Source of the DNA: Anaerolineales bacterium UBA2317
Lineage (GTDB): Bacteria > Chloroflexota > Anaerolineae > Anaerolineales > Villigracilaceae
DNA: 64,000 bases
Direction: 5' to 3'
Assembly: GCA_002345215.1 (NCBI GenBank)
Contig: DDVH01000029.1
Span: 10,204 to 74,203 of the forward strand
A program made the translations under genes and the position numbers. Positions 23,113-33,246 of this stretch are shown piece by piece (the stretch's first letter is position 1; each line of letters starts with the position of its first letter). Below the pieces are notes generated by a model. The model searched no databases, was not told the origin of the DNA, and worked only from the letters and a program-made list of their open reading frames with translations.

Positions 23113-25674
23113 ATGTCCACTGAAGATATCACTCCAGTTCGCAAACAATATTTAGAAATCAAAAAAGAATATCCCGATACAATTTTATTTTTTCGGCTGG
23201 GCGATTTTTATGAAACATTTGATGAAGACGCCGAAATCACTGCCCGCGACCTCGACATTGTTTTAACATCCAAACCAATTGGCAAAGGTGTGCGCGTTCC
23301 GCTTGCTGGCATTCCCTATCATGCTGTTGAAAATTATCTGGCGCGATTAATTGAAAAAGGTCATCATGTTGCCATTTGCGAACAAATTGGTGAACTACCC
23401 AGCAAAGGAATTTTTCCGCGCAAAGTTGTCAGAGTTGTCACTCCAGGAACTGTGACCGAACCTGCTTTATTGCCGGGTGACTCAAATAATTATCTTGCCG
23501 CTGTGATATTAGACTCATCCGCTTCTTCCAACGGGATAACTGCTTCTGTTTCCTACACAGATGTCACCACTGGAGAATTCGCCGTCACCGAGCTTCCGCT
23601 TGAAGCCTTACGAGCTGAATTGACAAGATTACATCCCGCCGAAATTTTATATGCCGATAATAAGGTTTTACCGGATGGAATCATTGGGCACTTAACAAAA
23701 ATTCCTGCATGGAAGTTTGAACCCGGCAAATGTACCGATGTTTTATTAACTCAATTCAAATCATCCACATTAGATGGCTTTGGTTTGAAAGCAAATAGTT
23801 TATCCGTTCGAGCCGCAGGTGCAATTATTCAATACTTAAAAGAAACACAACCAGATGCGCTCAACTTATTAAATTCATTACGTTCTTACAGCCTAAATGA
23901 ATTTATGACTTTAGATTCATCCACACGTAGAAATCTAGAATTAGATGAAACCTTACGCGGTGAGAGAAAAGGTTCATTACTTGGCGTATTAGATGAAACT
24001 ATCACACCCATGGGAAAAAGATTAATTCATCAATGGGTTAGCCAGCCGCTATTAAATGTTGAAAAAATTAATCAAAGACAAAATGGTGTGGAATATTTTT
24101 TCAGTAACGGAATGATTCGCGCTGAATTACGAGCTTCATTAAAACCAGTTTTGGATTTAGAAAGATTAATCAATCGAGTCATTGCAGGTCAGGCACAGCC
24201 ACGTGATTTAGTTGGAATGCGAAATACTTTTGCCGAACTTCCAAAAATTAAAACAGTTATCAGTAATCAGAAAACCGAGAGCAGTAAGCAGTGGTCAGTT
24301 TGTGAAAATGAATTATCACTTCTGCAAAACGCAATTGATGATGACCCACCTGCCACGTTACAAAATACAGGTGTAATTCGTGCAGGTTATTCTCAAGAAT
24401 TAGATTCTGTCATTGAAGCATCCAAACATGCACGAGATTGGATTGCGAATCTTGAAGGTGTTGAAAGAGAAAAAACTGGCATCAAGACTCTCAAAGTTGG
24501 TTACAACAAAGTTTTTGGTTATTACATAGAAATCTCACGCGGTGCGGCGGAGAAAGCACCTGAAAGTTATATCCGCAAGCAGACGTTAGTCAATGCCGAA
24601 AGATTCATCACACCAGAGATGAAAGAATATGAAACTCTGGTGTTAAATGCAGAAGAAAGAATCAAAGAAATTGAAACAAGATTATTCAAAGAAGTATGTG
24701 CCGAATTATCAAAAGCCGCAAACAAAATATTATCCACTGCACGGGCAATTGCTGAACTCGATGTTTTATCTGCTTTAGGTGAAGTGGCGACTTTGGGTGA
24801 CTACACCAAACCTGAGGTCAAAGAAGGAAGCGAATTAGAAATCCACGAAGGTAGACATCCTGTTGTGGAGCAACTTCTCAAAGGTGAAAGATATATTCCG
24901 AATGATGTCATCTTTGAAAAAGGTGAAGTGGTGCGCGTGATTACTGGACCGAATATGGCTGGTAAATCAACTTATTTGCGACAAGCCGCGTTGATTGTTT
25001 TGATGGCGCAAATGGGTTCATTTGTGCCTGCCGCTTCTGCAAAGATTGGACTCGTGGACAGAATTTTTACACGCATCGGCGCGCAGGATGAAATTCATGC
25101 AGGGCAATCTACATTTATGGTGGAGATGGTGGAAGCCGCAAATATTTTGCATCACGCTACATCACGTTCATTATTGATACTCGACGAAATTGGTCGCGGC
25201 ACTTCAACGTATGATGGTTTATCTATTGCTTGGGGAATTATTGAATACATTCATAATCATCCGCAATTGCGCGCAAAGACTTTGTTTGCAACGCATTATC
25301 ACGAATTGACTCAACTTGCAGATTTATTGCCGGGCGTGAGAAATTACAATGTTGCCGTCAGTGAAGCAGATAATAAAGTGGTGTTCTTGCATAAAATTAT
25401 TTCTGGTGGCGCGGATCGTTCTTACGGAATTCATGTTGCTCAACTGGCAGGTTTACCTTCGCCTGTGATTAGTCGTGCGAACGAAATTATGGAACAACTA
25501 GAAAAAACTTCCGGTCGAGCCGTGAAGATTGATCCGCAAGCGGCACAACAAGTTGCTTTATTCCCAGAAACAAATCCGTTGTTAGATGAGTTGAAAGATT
25601 TAGATATCAATGGCTTATCACCCATTGAAGCACTAAATAAGTTGTTTGAGTGGCAGAAGAGATTTACAAAATAA
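23113..25674 (+). CDS. mutS: DNA mismatch repair protein MutS
   Basis: 853 residues, a usual MutS length. The mismatch-binding domain carries FFRLGDFYETF (the Phe-x-Glu wedge), then connector, core and clamp domains, and the ATPase with P-loop GPNMAGKSTYLRQ (about residue 613), the signature STFMVEM and Walker B LLILDEIGRGTSTYDG; the C-terminal dimerisation helices end WQKRFTK. It recognises mispairs and recruits MutL. Residues about 381-396 (VISNQKTESSKQ) are a repeat-derived insert in the lever/clamp region. No SD; see the -10-like box at 23101. The glycosyltransferase gene starts 1 bp after its stop. Confidence 0.98.
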   Translation: MSTEDITPVRKQYLEIKKEYPDTILFFRLGDFYETFDEDAEITARDLDIVLTSKPIGKGVRVPLAGIPYHAVENYLARLIEKGHHVAICEQIGELPSKGIFPRKVVRVVTPGTVTEPALLPGDSNNYLAAVILDSSASSNGITASVSYTDVTTGEFAVTELPLEALRAELTRLHPAEILYADNKVLPDGIIGHLTKIPAWKFEPGKCTDVLLTQFKSSTLDGFGLKANSLSVRAAGAIIQYLKETQPDALNLLNSLRSYSLNEFMTLDSSTRRNLELDETLRGERKGSLLGVLDETITPMGKRLIHQWVSQPLLNVEKINQRQNGVEYFFSNGMIRAELRASLKPVLDLERLINRVIAGQAQPRDLVGMRNTFAELPKIKTVISNQKTESSKQWSVCENELSLLQNAIDDDPPATLQNTGVIRAGYSQELDSVIEASKHARDWIANLEGVEREKTGIKTLKVGYNKVFGYYIEISRGAAEKAPESYIRKQTLVNAERFITPEMKEYETLVLNAEERIKEIETRLFKEVCAELSKAANKILSTARAIAELDVLSALGEVATLGDYTKPEVKEGSELEIHEGRHPVVEQLLKGERYIPNDVIFEKGEVVRVITGPNMAGKSTYLRQAALIVLMAQMGSFVPAASAKIGLVDRIFTRIGAQDEIHAGQSTFMVEMVEAANILHHATSRSLLILDEIGRGTSTYDGLSIAWGIIEYIHNHPQLRAKTLFATHYHELTQLADLLPGVRNYNVAVSEADNKVVFLHKIISGGADRSYGIHVAQLAGLPSPVISRANEIMEQLEKTSGRAVKIDPQAAQQVALFPETNPLLDELKDLDINGLSPIEALNKLFEWQKRFTK
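24254..24292. repeat. CAGTAAGCAG-type short repeat inside mutS
   Basis: CAGTTATCAGTAATCAGAAA followed by ACCGAGAGCAGTAAGCAG encodes VISNQKTESSKQ. Same repeat family and same reading frame as the oxidase copy at 20397-20437. Confidence 0.8.
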
Positions 25675-25675
25675 T

Positions 25676-27256
25676 ATGCAAAATAAAAAGTTAAGCGTAG
25701 ATGATGTATCTGTTTTAATTTTAATTTTTGCATTTATTTTCGGCACATTTTGGCGTCTTTTTCCAGTTTGGTTAGCAGATTTCCCACTGAATGATGGTGG
25801 TATGTTTTATACCATGATTCAGGATTTACAAAATAATCAATATAGAATACCAGCATTCACAACCTACAATAATTCAAATATCCCTTTTGTTTACCCACCT
25901 CTTGGGTTTTATTTCGGTGCAATGCTCACCGACTTATTCGGACTTTCCACACCATTGCTTATTATTCAGTGGCTTCCAGGCATTCTTAATTCAATCAGCA
26001 TTTTGGCATTTTATTTTTTTGCAAAAGAAATCACTCAAAACAAGTTTCAAAGTGCAATTGCGACCTTTGTGTTTTCTTTTACACCACATATGACATCTTG
26101 GTTTTCTATGGGAGGAGGATTAACTCGCTCTTTAGGTGCAATTTTTATGTTATTTGCACTTGTTTATGTTCATCGTGTATTTTCTAATAACAGTAAAAAA
26201 GATTTAATTGGCGCTATTATTTTTAGCGGATTGACCACTCTAAGTCATCCTGAGTCCGCAATGTATACAGTTATTCTTGCAGTTTATATCTGGTTTGTGA
26301 AATCACGTTCGCTTAAAGGAATATTATATAGTTTGTTAATCGCAAGCGGTACGTCTCTATTGATATCCCCATGGCTGATATCAGTGATTAAAGCTCATGG
26401 ATTTGCCCCCTTTATTTCTGCAAGCCAAACAGGATTACATTCATTCGCTTCTTTCTTTAGAATATTGAACATTGATTTTGTTACTGAAGAGACCTATCTT
26501 GATTTATTCGGAGTAGCAGGAGTTTTAGGTATAGCACTACTTGTTTCTAGGAAAAACTTCTTTATTCCCGGCATGTTTCTAGTCACCTTCTTGTTTTTGC
26601 CTCGCAGTGCGCATACACTCGCAAATATTCCGCTAGCAATTGCAGTAAGTTTTTTCATCATGCAAATATTGATGCTAGGCATTAAGAATTATAAAATGAC
26701 TCCTGACAACAAAAATATCAATCTCCAATATAAAACCTCGCTCTTTATCTTAATTATAATTCCGTTTGTTTTAGGTAATTCAATATATTATTCCATCACC
26801 TTATCCACAAAGCATGTTTCAGAAGATAATAGAACTGCAATGCAATGGATTAGAGAGAATACTCCGTTGCAAAGTAATTTCTTTGTTATTACCGGAGAAA
26901 CAAATGGATTTTGCGATTCTGCCAGCGAGTGGTTTCCAGCATTAACCAATAGAAAAAGCTTTGCAACTTTACAAGGCAATGAGTGGTTACAAGGAAATAC
27001 ATTTAATGAATTTATTGCAAACTCGCAATCGATTCAGGCATGTTATCAAAAAGACATTGATTGTATTATGGATGTGTCAAGAAATTTTACAGAAAGCTTT
27101 GACTATATATATATTGACTTGATACCAGCAACTAATGATTGCAATTTGGCAAAAACCTCTATTCAATCTCAAACTTGGATGCACAACCTAGAGAAATTCC
27201 CGCAGTTTCAAATTGTCTTTATTTCAAACCAAGCCATGATACTTAAGCATGAATAA
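25676..27256 (+). CDS. GT-C-fold membrane glycosyltransferase, putative
   Basis: 526 residues from the ATG at 25676, one base after the mutS stop. About eleven to thirteen membrane segments. The first luminal loop holds FPLNDGGMFY and VYPPLGFYFGAML; an acidic first loop followed by YPP is typical of GT-C enzymes that use polyprenyl-phosphate sugars. The C-terminal 110 residues form an outside domain (MQWIRENTPLQSNFFVITG, YIYIDLIPATNDC) as in PMT/ArnT-like or DUF6541 proteins. The sugar and acceptor are unknown. Its last 14 bp overlap the convergent GT87 gene. Confidence 0.75.
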   Translation: MQNKKLSVDDVSVLILIFAFIFGTFWRLFPVWLADFPLNDGGMFYTMIQDLQNNQYRIPAFTTYNNSNIPFVYPPLGFYFGAMLTDLFGLSTPLLIIQWLPGILNSISILAFYFFAKEITQNKFQSAIATFVFSFTPHMTSWFSMGGGLTRSLGAIFMLFALVYVHRVFSNNSKKDLIGAIIFSGLTTLSHPESAMYTVILAVYIWFVKSRSLKGILYSLLIASGTSLLISPWLISVIKAHGFAPFISASQTGLHSFASFFRILNIDFVTEETYLDLFGVAGVLGIALLVSRKNFFIPGMFLVTFLFLPRSAHTLANIPLAIAVSFFIMQILMLGIKNYKMTPDNKNINLQYKTSLFILIIIPFVLGNSIYYSITLSTKHVSEDNRTAMQWIRENTPLQSNFFVITGETNGFCDSASEWFPALTNRKSFATLQGNEWLQGNTFNEFIANSQSIQACYQKDIDCIMDVSRNFTESFDYIYIDLIPATNDCNLAKTSIQSQTWMHNLEKFPQFQIVFISNQAMILKHE

Positions 27257-28427
27257 TTTTTTTGAAATGTATCTTTTTGAGAAAAGCGTCTGCTAATAAT
27301 GCCGCAACTAGAACTACAATCATCCAGTACCGGTACCTAATATCGTCACCAATGAATAAACTAAAAAAAATCAAGAAATTTATTAATCGTTGAAACCAAA
27401 TAAATTCTGGTTTTTGAGTAAATTTAAAATTGATAAAAAACAAAGTTAAAGCAAGCGATGGATAATCATAAAACAAAGCATAAGGTACAACAGCGAAAGT
27501 GACTAGAATTCCTACCGACATTACTTGAATCGCTGAGTTAGAGTTATAAACTATTCTCCATATGTAATATATACTCACTAAAACAATAACGCCATAAACA
27601 CTATAAGCCCATCCGTTTTCAATTTGATAAATAGACAGCCAATCTAATAAAGTTGTAGTATATCGTTCAATCTGGGTTTCTCCAGCCGCATTTAATGTAT
27701 ATGATAAGCCTATAATTTTGTCAGGCTGCAATATCTCAAAGTACCACCCAGGAGAAATCAACAGAGAAGCGCCAATCATAAAGACGAATAAACACAACAT
27801 ACTCACTATTGGCTTCCATTTGCCTTGTAATATTAACCAGAGTGAGAGAATTAGTACGGGGAGTGACGTGATGTTTGGCTTGAACAATAAAAGAGCCATC
27901 CACACACCCATAAACATCCATTTTTGGGCTTGAAAAGAAATTAAAACAAAAGTAATGATGAGGAAAACAATTATTCCTACTTGTTCCGATCCCCAAGTTG
28001 CCCAAGCAAATACAAAAGACAAATATAGATACATTCCCCATCGCTGCCAACCTAAAGCAGGCCATGGAATCAACTTGGACAAGTTAAATAACGCCGAAAC
28101 CCATAAACAATAATTGAGGATTGCCCAAAGAATCCGGGCAACATCATAAGGAAATATGGCTATTACAGAGAGAAACCAAGTAAACCATGGGGCATAATAA
28201 TATGGATTGTTTGTAGATCCAGTTGAAGAAATAATCTCATTAACCAATTGAGAAAAATCGTAAGGATTTCCTCCATGCAAAAAAACTTTCCCCGCCGCAT
28301 AATACACACCAAAATCCACACCTCCAAATAAATAAGCAATAATCGCCAATGCAGCGCTGACAATAATGAAAAACGAAAAGGCAATAAAATCTAGTTTTGA
28401 AGGAGGATGTTCACTTATTGCGTTCAT
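27243..28427 (-). CDS. GT87-family (DUF2029) polyprenol-phosphate-dependent mannosyltransferase-like protein
   Basis: 394 residues from the ATG at 28427 (a longer frame reaches 28526; no SD decides). Ten or so membrane segments. The first outside loop has VDFGVYYAAGKVFLHGGNPYDF and YYAPWFTWFLS, a pattern of GT87 enzymes (D-x-YY..G...G..-PY). Members add mannose or arabinose from lipid carriers to lipoglycans or wall polymers in Actinobacteria. It is divergent from the two GT87-like genes that follow and convergent with the GT-C gene before. The 145 bp of 28428-28572 are AT-rich and hold nothing else recognised. Confidence 0.8.
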   Translation of the reverse strand: MNAISEHPPSKLDFIAFSFFIIVSAALAIIAYLFGGVDFGVYYAAGKVFLHGGNPYDFSQLVNEIISSTGSTNNPYYYAPWFTWFLSVIAIFPYDVARILWAILNYCLWVSALFNLSKLIPWPALGWQRWGMYLYLSFVFAWATWGSEQVGIIVFLIITFVLISFQAQKWMFMGVWMALLLFKPNITSLPVLILSLWLILQGKWKPIVSMLCLFVFMIGASLLISPGWYFEILQPDKIIGLSYTLNAAGETQIERYTTTLLDWLSIYQIENGWAYSVYGVIVLVSIYYIWRIVYNSNSAIQVMSVGILVTFAVVPYALFYDYPSLALTLFFINFKFTQKPEFIWFQRLINFLIFFSLFIGDDIRYRYWMIVVLVAALLADAFLKKIHFKKIIHA

Positions 28428-28572
28428 CAACGCAATTTTACTTGAAATACTAAAAACGGATTTTTTGAGTTTATATATCCAGTTATAATTAAATATTATA
28501 GAATAAAAGCATAAAAGACAATGCAATTACAACACATAATAAATGTATCCATAAATACACAAGGCGTAAACA

Positions 28573-29658
28573 ATGTCAATTTATAATAAAAAATTATGGG
28601 ATTTTATAAGATTGTGCTTGATTGCTTCTATTTGCTCTTTGTTGCTCTTAATAGTATTCGTAAAGATTCAAAATTCAGATCTACTTGACTTTGAAATCTA
28701 TTATGAGGCTGGGCGCTCAGTTTTGAATGGAGAAAAGGTATATCAATTTTATGGTAATTATCAACTCCCATTTCAATATTTCCCTTGGATAGCATGGCTT
28801 TTTGCTCCATTTGCCATATTTGACATCCATACTGCATGGATTCTTTTTTCACTTATCAATATATTTCTATTTTTTTACTCAATCTTTATTCTACTGAACA
28901 TTACAGAGAAGGAAGTAGATTCGAATACCAAAATAACCTTAAGTCTTTTTTATCTCTCTGCTGCCTTAGTTATGTCATTACTTCTTTTCACAGTTGGGCA
29001 AATAAGCATCTTCTTATTATTTTTATGTACAGTAACCATAAAATTGATAGATGAAGACAAAAGGACAATCGCAGGGATACTCACACCAGTTTTGTTATTA
29101 AAGCCTCATCTGATGTTAGTGTTTTTTCCTATTGTTTTGAAAAAAGGCGGGAAAGATTATCTTCTTTCTTCAATAATAAGTATTGTGATTCTTGGATCGA
29201 TTGCAACATTACTAAACACCGAGTGGATTACGGAAATGTTGAAGATAATTTTTCTTGGACAACTCCGTGGGGATGATTTGCTGTGGGGATACACAACCTT
29301 TGCCGGCGCGTTTGAAATGAAAAATTGGCGCATTATTAATTTTTATTTTTCAATCCCAAGTTTGATTATTTCTTATTTTATTATACATAAAATAAGAAAT
29401 GCCACAACTGTCCTTTATCTTATTTCAGGTTTAACATTATCGTTGTTTGCAGCTCCTTATTCATTTGCTTATGACCTACCTCTACTAACCCCTGCTCTTG
29501 TTTTATTATCAAGTCAATATAAAAATTTTTCTCTCTTAATTTGGGGAATTGCAGTTATAGTACCAATTATTTCTGGGTTCCAAGGTCAGAGCTATTTTCT
29601 AATTCTAATAGTATCAATCTTAGTGATATTTGAAGCCAAGCAAACGTTACAAAAATGA
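28573..29658 (+). CDS. GT87-family membrane glycosyltransferase
   Basis: 361 residues, about ten membrane segments. DLLDFEIYYEAGRSVLNGEKVYQF followed by FQYFPWIAWLFAPFA is the first-loop signature shared with the divergent neighbour. LLLKPHLMLVFFPIVL in the middle and FAAPYSFAYDLPLL near the end match the KP and Y(D)-x-P positions of the family. Likely transfers a sugar from a polyprenyl phosphate on the outer face of the membrane. Its stop overlaps the next start by 4 bp (ATGA), so the two are co-translated. Confidence 0.82.
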   Translation: MSIYNKKLWDFIRLCLIASICSLLLLIVFVKIQNSDLLDFEIYYEAGRSVLNGEKVYQFYGNYQLPFQYFPWIAWLFAPFAIFDIHTAWILFSLINIFLFFYSIFILLNITEKEVDSNTKITLSLFYLSAALVMSLLLFTVGQISIFLLFLCTVTIKLIDEDKRTIAGILTPVLLLKPHLMLVFFPIVLKKGGKDYLLSSIISIVILGSIATLLNTEWITEMLKIIFLGQLRGDDLLWGYTTFAGAFEMKNWRIINFYFSIPSLIISYFIIHKIRNATTVLYLISGLTLSLFAAPYSFAYDLPLLTPALVLLSSQYKNFSLLIWGIAVIVPIISGFQGQSYFLILIVSILVIFEAKQTLQK

Positions 29659-30812
29659 AAATACAAATCGATCACAATCGAGTTTTCTCTATCTTCAAAA
29701 AAGTAGTTTTAGTGATTACATTAATTCTATTTTATATCATTAACATATTTTTCGTAGCATCTTCTACAAAAGGGTTGTATGACTTTGGTTCTTTTATAGC
29801 ATCAGGAGAATTGGCAAACGAGAAGAAAAATCCATATTCTGAGGAATCGTCATTTATCTTTTCTATTTATTTCCCGATTATAGACCACAAAGGAATTGCG
29901 CCCAATTTAAACCCACCAATTTCTATTATGTTTTTTCAGCATTTATCAAGTATTTCGCCTGAAAAATCTTTAATTACGTGGAGATGGCTTAATGGATTAT
30001 TATTTATCTTTTCGTTTCTTTTACTACATTTCTATTCTCCAAATGCCAGAAAACCTGACATGGTAAAAAGAACATTCTTGTTTTTCTGTTTCGCTGGATT
30101 ATGGCACACAATTGAACTTGGGCAAATATATATTGTGGTGTTATTACTAACTATAATTTCATGGGTATTTATAAAACAAGAAAAAACATTGCTAGGAGGA
30201 ATTGTTCTAGGTATCATAATTGCTATAAAGCCTAATTTTATACTTTGGGCAATTGCCTTATTTGCAAATAAGAATTGGAAAGTTTTCTTAGTATCAGGTA
30301 TTACGAGCTTTACAATTAGTTTAATTCCTATATTAAAGTGGGGTCCAAAAATTTACGTCCAATGGTTAGAAGCGTCACAAAAATTCACCCCTGACCTTTT
30401 GATTTTTCCTGGCAACAATTCATTACAAGGATTATTTGCTCGCTTTAGTGTTCCGCATATAGGGATCTTTACAGGAATAATACTTACTATAGCTATGGTA
30501 GTATTTATTGCAAAAAATAAACCTACAAACATAACAATTAATACAATTGGGATTGTATTATCGCTTTTCGTTTCTCCAATTGCATGGACGGGATACACAC
30601 TTTTAGTTTTCCCAATCTTGTTTGAGGAAAAGTTATGGAAAGCTTATCACTGGGTAGCAGTCTGTATTTTCATTGTACCTTTTCCCATAATTCTTAAATT
30701 GTTCCAATTATCTAATTTCAATTTCGTTTTCTTTGGCTGGTTTTATGGTTGGGGATTATTGATATTGCTATCAGGAACATTGATTAATAAAAAAGACCCG
30801 CTCTCAGTGTAA
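29655..30812 (+). CDS. GT87-family membrane glycosyltransferase
   Basis: 385 residues, about ten membrane segments. YDFGSFIASGELANEKKNPY and PNLNPPISIMFF form the first-loop signature, with IIAIKPNFILWAIALF in the middle and LFVSPIAWTGYTLLVFPIL at the end. Paralogue of the gene before it, which it overlaps by 4 bp. The stop codon lies in the loop of the terminator hairpin. Confidence 0.82.
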   Translation: MKIQIDHNRVFSIFKKVVLVITLILFYIINIFFVASSTKGLYDFGSFIASGELANEKKNPYSEESSFIFSIYFPIIDHKGIAPNLNPPISIMFFQHLSSISPEKSLITWRWLNGLLFIFSFLLLHFYSPNARKPDMVKRTFLFFCFAGLWHTIELGQIYIVVLLLTIISWVFIKQEKTLLGGIVLGIIIAIKPNFILWAIALFANKNWKVFLVSGITSFTISLIPILKWGPKIYVQWLEASQKFTPDLLIFPGNNSLQGLFARFSVPHIGIFTGIILTIAMVVFIAKNKPTNITINTIGIVLSLFVSPIAWTGYTLLVFPILFEEKLWKAYHWVAVCIFIVPFPIILKLFQLSNFNFVFFGWFYGWGLLILLSGTLINKKDPLSV

Positions 30813-30832
30813 TTCGAGAGCGGGTTTATTTT
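30796..30832. terminator. Bidirectional terminator shared by the GT87 gene and hppA
   Basis: ACCCGCTCTC and GAGAGCGGGT form a perfect 10-bp stem with a 10-base loop, followed by TTTATTTTT; on the other strand it is followed by TCTTTTTT. It ends both convergent transcripts. Confidence 0.9.
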
Positions 30833-30842
30833 TAGTTGATAT

Positions 30843-33191
30843 TTACTTCTTCTTACTTTTCTTCTTACCACCCACCTCAGCCGTCATGGATTCGGCGGGG
30901 GCTTTGGAGCGCATGACTGCCCAGGCGAGGACTCCGATGAGGGCGATGGAAACAGCCCAAACCACGAGTGAAGCGCCTGATTCGTATTGAACAACAATCG
31001 GGGCGATAATCACAGCCACGAGGTTGACGACTTTAATCATCGGGTTGAGAGCAGGACCAGCCGTATCTTTGAATGGGTCACCAACGGTATCACCCACCAC
31101 ACCAGCTTTGTGACGCTCTGAACCTTTGCCAAGATTTTTCTTGGGGTCTTTGGGTTCATCTTCGATTAATTTTTTGGCATTATCCCATGCGCCACCAGAG
31201 TTGTTGAGGAACACCGCCAACAACTGACCAGAGACGATGATACCCGCCAAGAAACCACCGAGTGCTTCTACTTGAAGTGTAAGACCAATCAGAATTGGGG
31301 TAATTACACCGAGCAATGCTAAGGTAACTAATTCTTTTTGTGCGGCAGTGGTGGAGATGTTAACTGCTTGTTTGTAATCTGGTTTGACCTTACCAGATAG
31401 CACGCCAAGTTTGAATTGTCGGCGAACTTCTAACACGATTAAGGAAGCGGCGCGAGTAACTGCTTGAATCGCAAAGGAAGAGAATAACCACGGCAACGCG
31501 CCACCTATTAACATACCAACGAAAACGCGCGGGTCATCTACACGGATACCAACGGCAGAAATCAATTGGTCGGCAGAAACACCTAAACTTACTTGAGCGC
31601 GAGAAACATCCACAAGGAATGAACCAAATAATGAAACAGCCGCAATGACTGCAGAACCAATCGCAACACCTTTGGTAATAGCTTTCGTAGTATTACCCAC
31701 TGCATCGAGGTCAGCCATAATCTTTTGAGCGTCTTTGGTGGCTTTATCAGTTTTGCCAGACCAAGCCATTTCACCGATACCATTGGCATTGTCTGAGATA
31801 GGACCAAATGAATCCATAGCGACGATGTTGCCTGTTAGAGTCAACATGCCAATACCAGTCATTGAAACTCCGTATAAAACATACGTGGCACCAAATTCAC
31901 CAAACAAGAAAATGGATGAAAGAATGGTGACAGCAATGACAACTACAGACCAGACAGAAGATTCAAAACCACTGGAAATACCGCTCAAAATCAAAGTTGC
32001 AGGACCCGTATCTGCTGATTTTTTAATTTCTTCAACGGGAGGAGCATCGGAACCGGTGAAATAATCAGTGAGGCGGTCAATCACAATGGCAAGCACTACA
32101 CCGATGAATACTGCGGCGGGAATTCTCCACCAACCACCGGCAATTTCTTGCAAGTACACATAACCAGCGGCTGTGAATAAAACTGTAGAGAAAATCGCAG
32201 AAGCAATCAAACCATTGAAAATGGCTTTCATGGCATTACCACTTTTTGCGTTTTGTCCGCTCTTCACAAAGTTTGTACCAAACATGGAAGCCAGCACGCC
32301 AATACCACGCACAACCAATGGGAAGATAATCCATTCAAATTGTTGACCACCCGTAGCATGCCACAAGGCAAGACCAAGAATCAAACTGGAAACAATTGTC
32401 ACTTCGGATGACTCGAAAATATCCGCCGCCATACCTGCACAATCGCCGACGTTGTCACCAACCAAGTCAGCAATGACAGCAGGATTACGCGGGTCATCCT
32501 CAGGGATACCTGCTTCTACTTTCCCAACCAAGTCTGCGCCGACATCTGCCGCTTTAGTAAAGATACCTCCACCCACACGCATGAACAGCGCAAGCAATGT
32601 ACCACCAAAACCAAAACCTAATAACGCATCTGGTGCGGCAATGCCCATCACCATAAAGATTACAGCTCCGCCAAGCAGACCTAAACCATTGGTGAGCATA
32701 CCAGTCACAGAACCTGCGCGATAAGCAATATCTAACGATTCACCAAATGAACGCTTAGAGGCAGAAGCCACACGAACATTGGCTTCTACCGCAATTCGCA
32801 TCCCATATTGCCCCACCATCATGGAAGCAAAAGCACCCATCACAAATGCAATGGCGCGCGCAAACCCGATGATTAATGTAACAGTCGTGTCATCATATTG
32901 ACTAAATTGTTCAAGCGCTTCCGGAGTCGGCGGTACTACATATACCGAAGCAAACAAAACAACTGTCAATACAGCAATGAGCGGGAAAATGCTTTTGGAC
33001 TGGCGAGTCAAATAAGCATCTGCCCCATCTCGAATTGCTCCCCAAACTTCTTGCATTTTTTCTGTGCCTTTATCTTTTTGTAAAATTAACGAACGTAGAT
33101 AAAAAGCATAAAACAAACTACCAACAGCCACAAAAAATACCGCCCAAATTGCAACCTGTTCTACAAAAGATAGTCCTTGCATAGCGTACAT
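30843..33191 (-). CDS. hppA: Membrane pyrophosphatase, K+-independent H+-pumping type
   Basis: 782 residues, sixteen membrane helices expected. The PPi-binding core is intact: KAADVGADLVGKVEAGIPEDDPRNPAVIADLVGDNVGDCAG, and the second acidic loop GDTVGDPFKDTAGPALN. The cation-class motif reads GNTTKAITKG; a Lys at this spot (about residue 503) with Thr three further marks K+-independent enzymes, which pump H+. DIFESSEV in helix 6 agrees with Rhodospirillum-type H+-PPases. It turns PPi hydrolysis into a proton gradient. It ends in a basic tail (GGKKKSKKK). Second gene of a tandem, 55 bp after the other hppA. Confidence 0.96.
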   Translation of the reverse strand: MYAMQGLSFVEQVAIWAVFFVAVGSLFYAFYLRSLILQKDKGTEKMQEVWGAIRDGADAYLTRQSKSIFPLIAVLTVVLFASVYVVPPTPEALEQFSQYDDTTVTLIIGFARAIAFVMGAFASMMVGQYGMRIAVEANVRVASASKRSFGESLDIAYRAGSVTGMLTNGLGLLGGAVIFMVMGIAAPDALLGFGFGGTLLALFMRVGGGIFTKAADVGADLVGKVEAGIPEDDPRNPAVIADLVGDNVGDCAGMAADIFESSEVTIVSSLILGLALWHATGGQQFEWIIFPLVVRGIGVLASMFGTNFVKSGQNAKSGNAMKAIFNGLIASAIFSTVLFTAAGYVYLQEIAGGWWRIPAAVFIGVVLAIVIDRLTDYFTGSDAPPVEEIKKSADTGPATLILSGISSGFESSVWSVVVIAVTILSSIFLFGEFGATYVLYGVSMTGIGMLTLTGNIVAMDSFGPISDNANGIGEMAWSGKTDKATKDAQKIMADLDAVGNTTKAITKGVAIGSAVIAAVSLFGSFLVDVSRAQVSLGVSADQLISAVGIRVDDPRVFVGMLIGGALPWLFSSFAIQAVTRAASLIVLEVRRQFKLGVLSGKVKPDYKQAVNISTTAAQKELVTLALLGVITPILIGLTLQVEALGGFLAGIIVSGQLLAVFLNNSGGAWDNAKKLIEDEPKDPKKNLGKGSERHKAGVVGDTVGDPFKDTAGPALNPMIKVVNLVAVIIAPIVVQYESGASLVVWAVSIALIGVLAWAVMRSKAPAESMTAEVGGKKKSKKK

Positions 33192-33246
33192 ATATAATGG
33201 TTTCCTCTCACAAGGGAGATAAAGTACAGTCGAGGCTCGCTAAAAA

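Noticed and set aside
31735..32064. Forward-strand ORFs opposite the pyrophosphatase genes (also 32452-32724 and 34499-34882)
   Set aside because: Antisense shadows of highly conserved hppA genes, with low-complexity composition.
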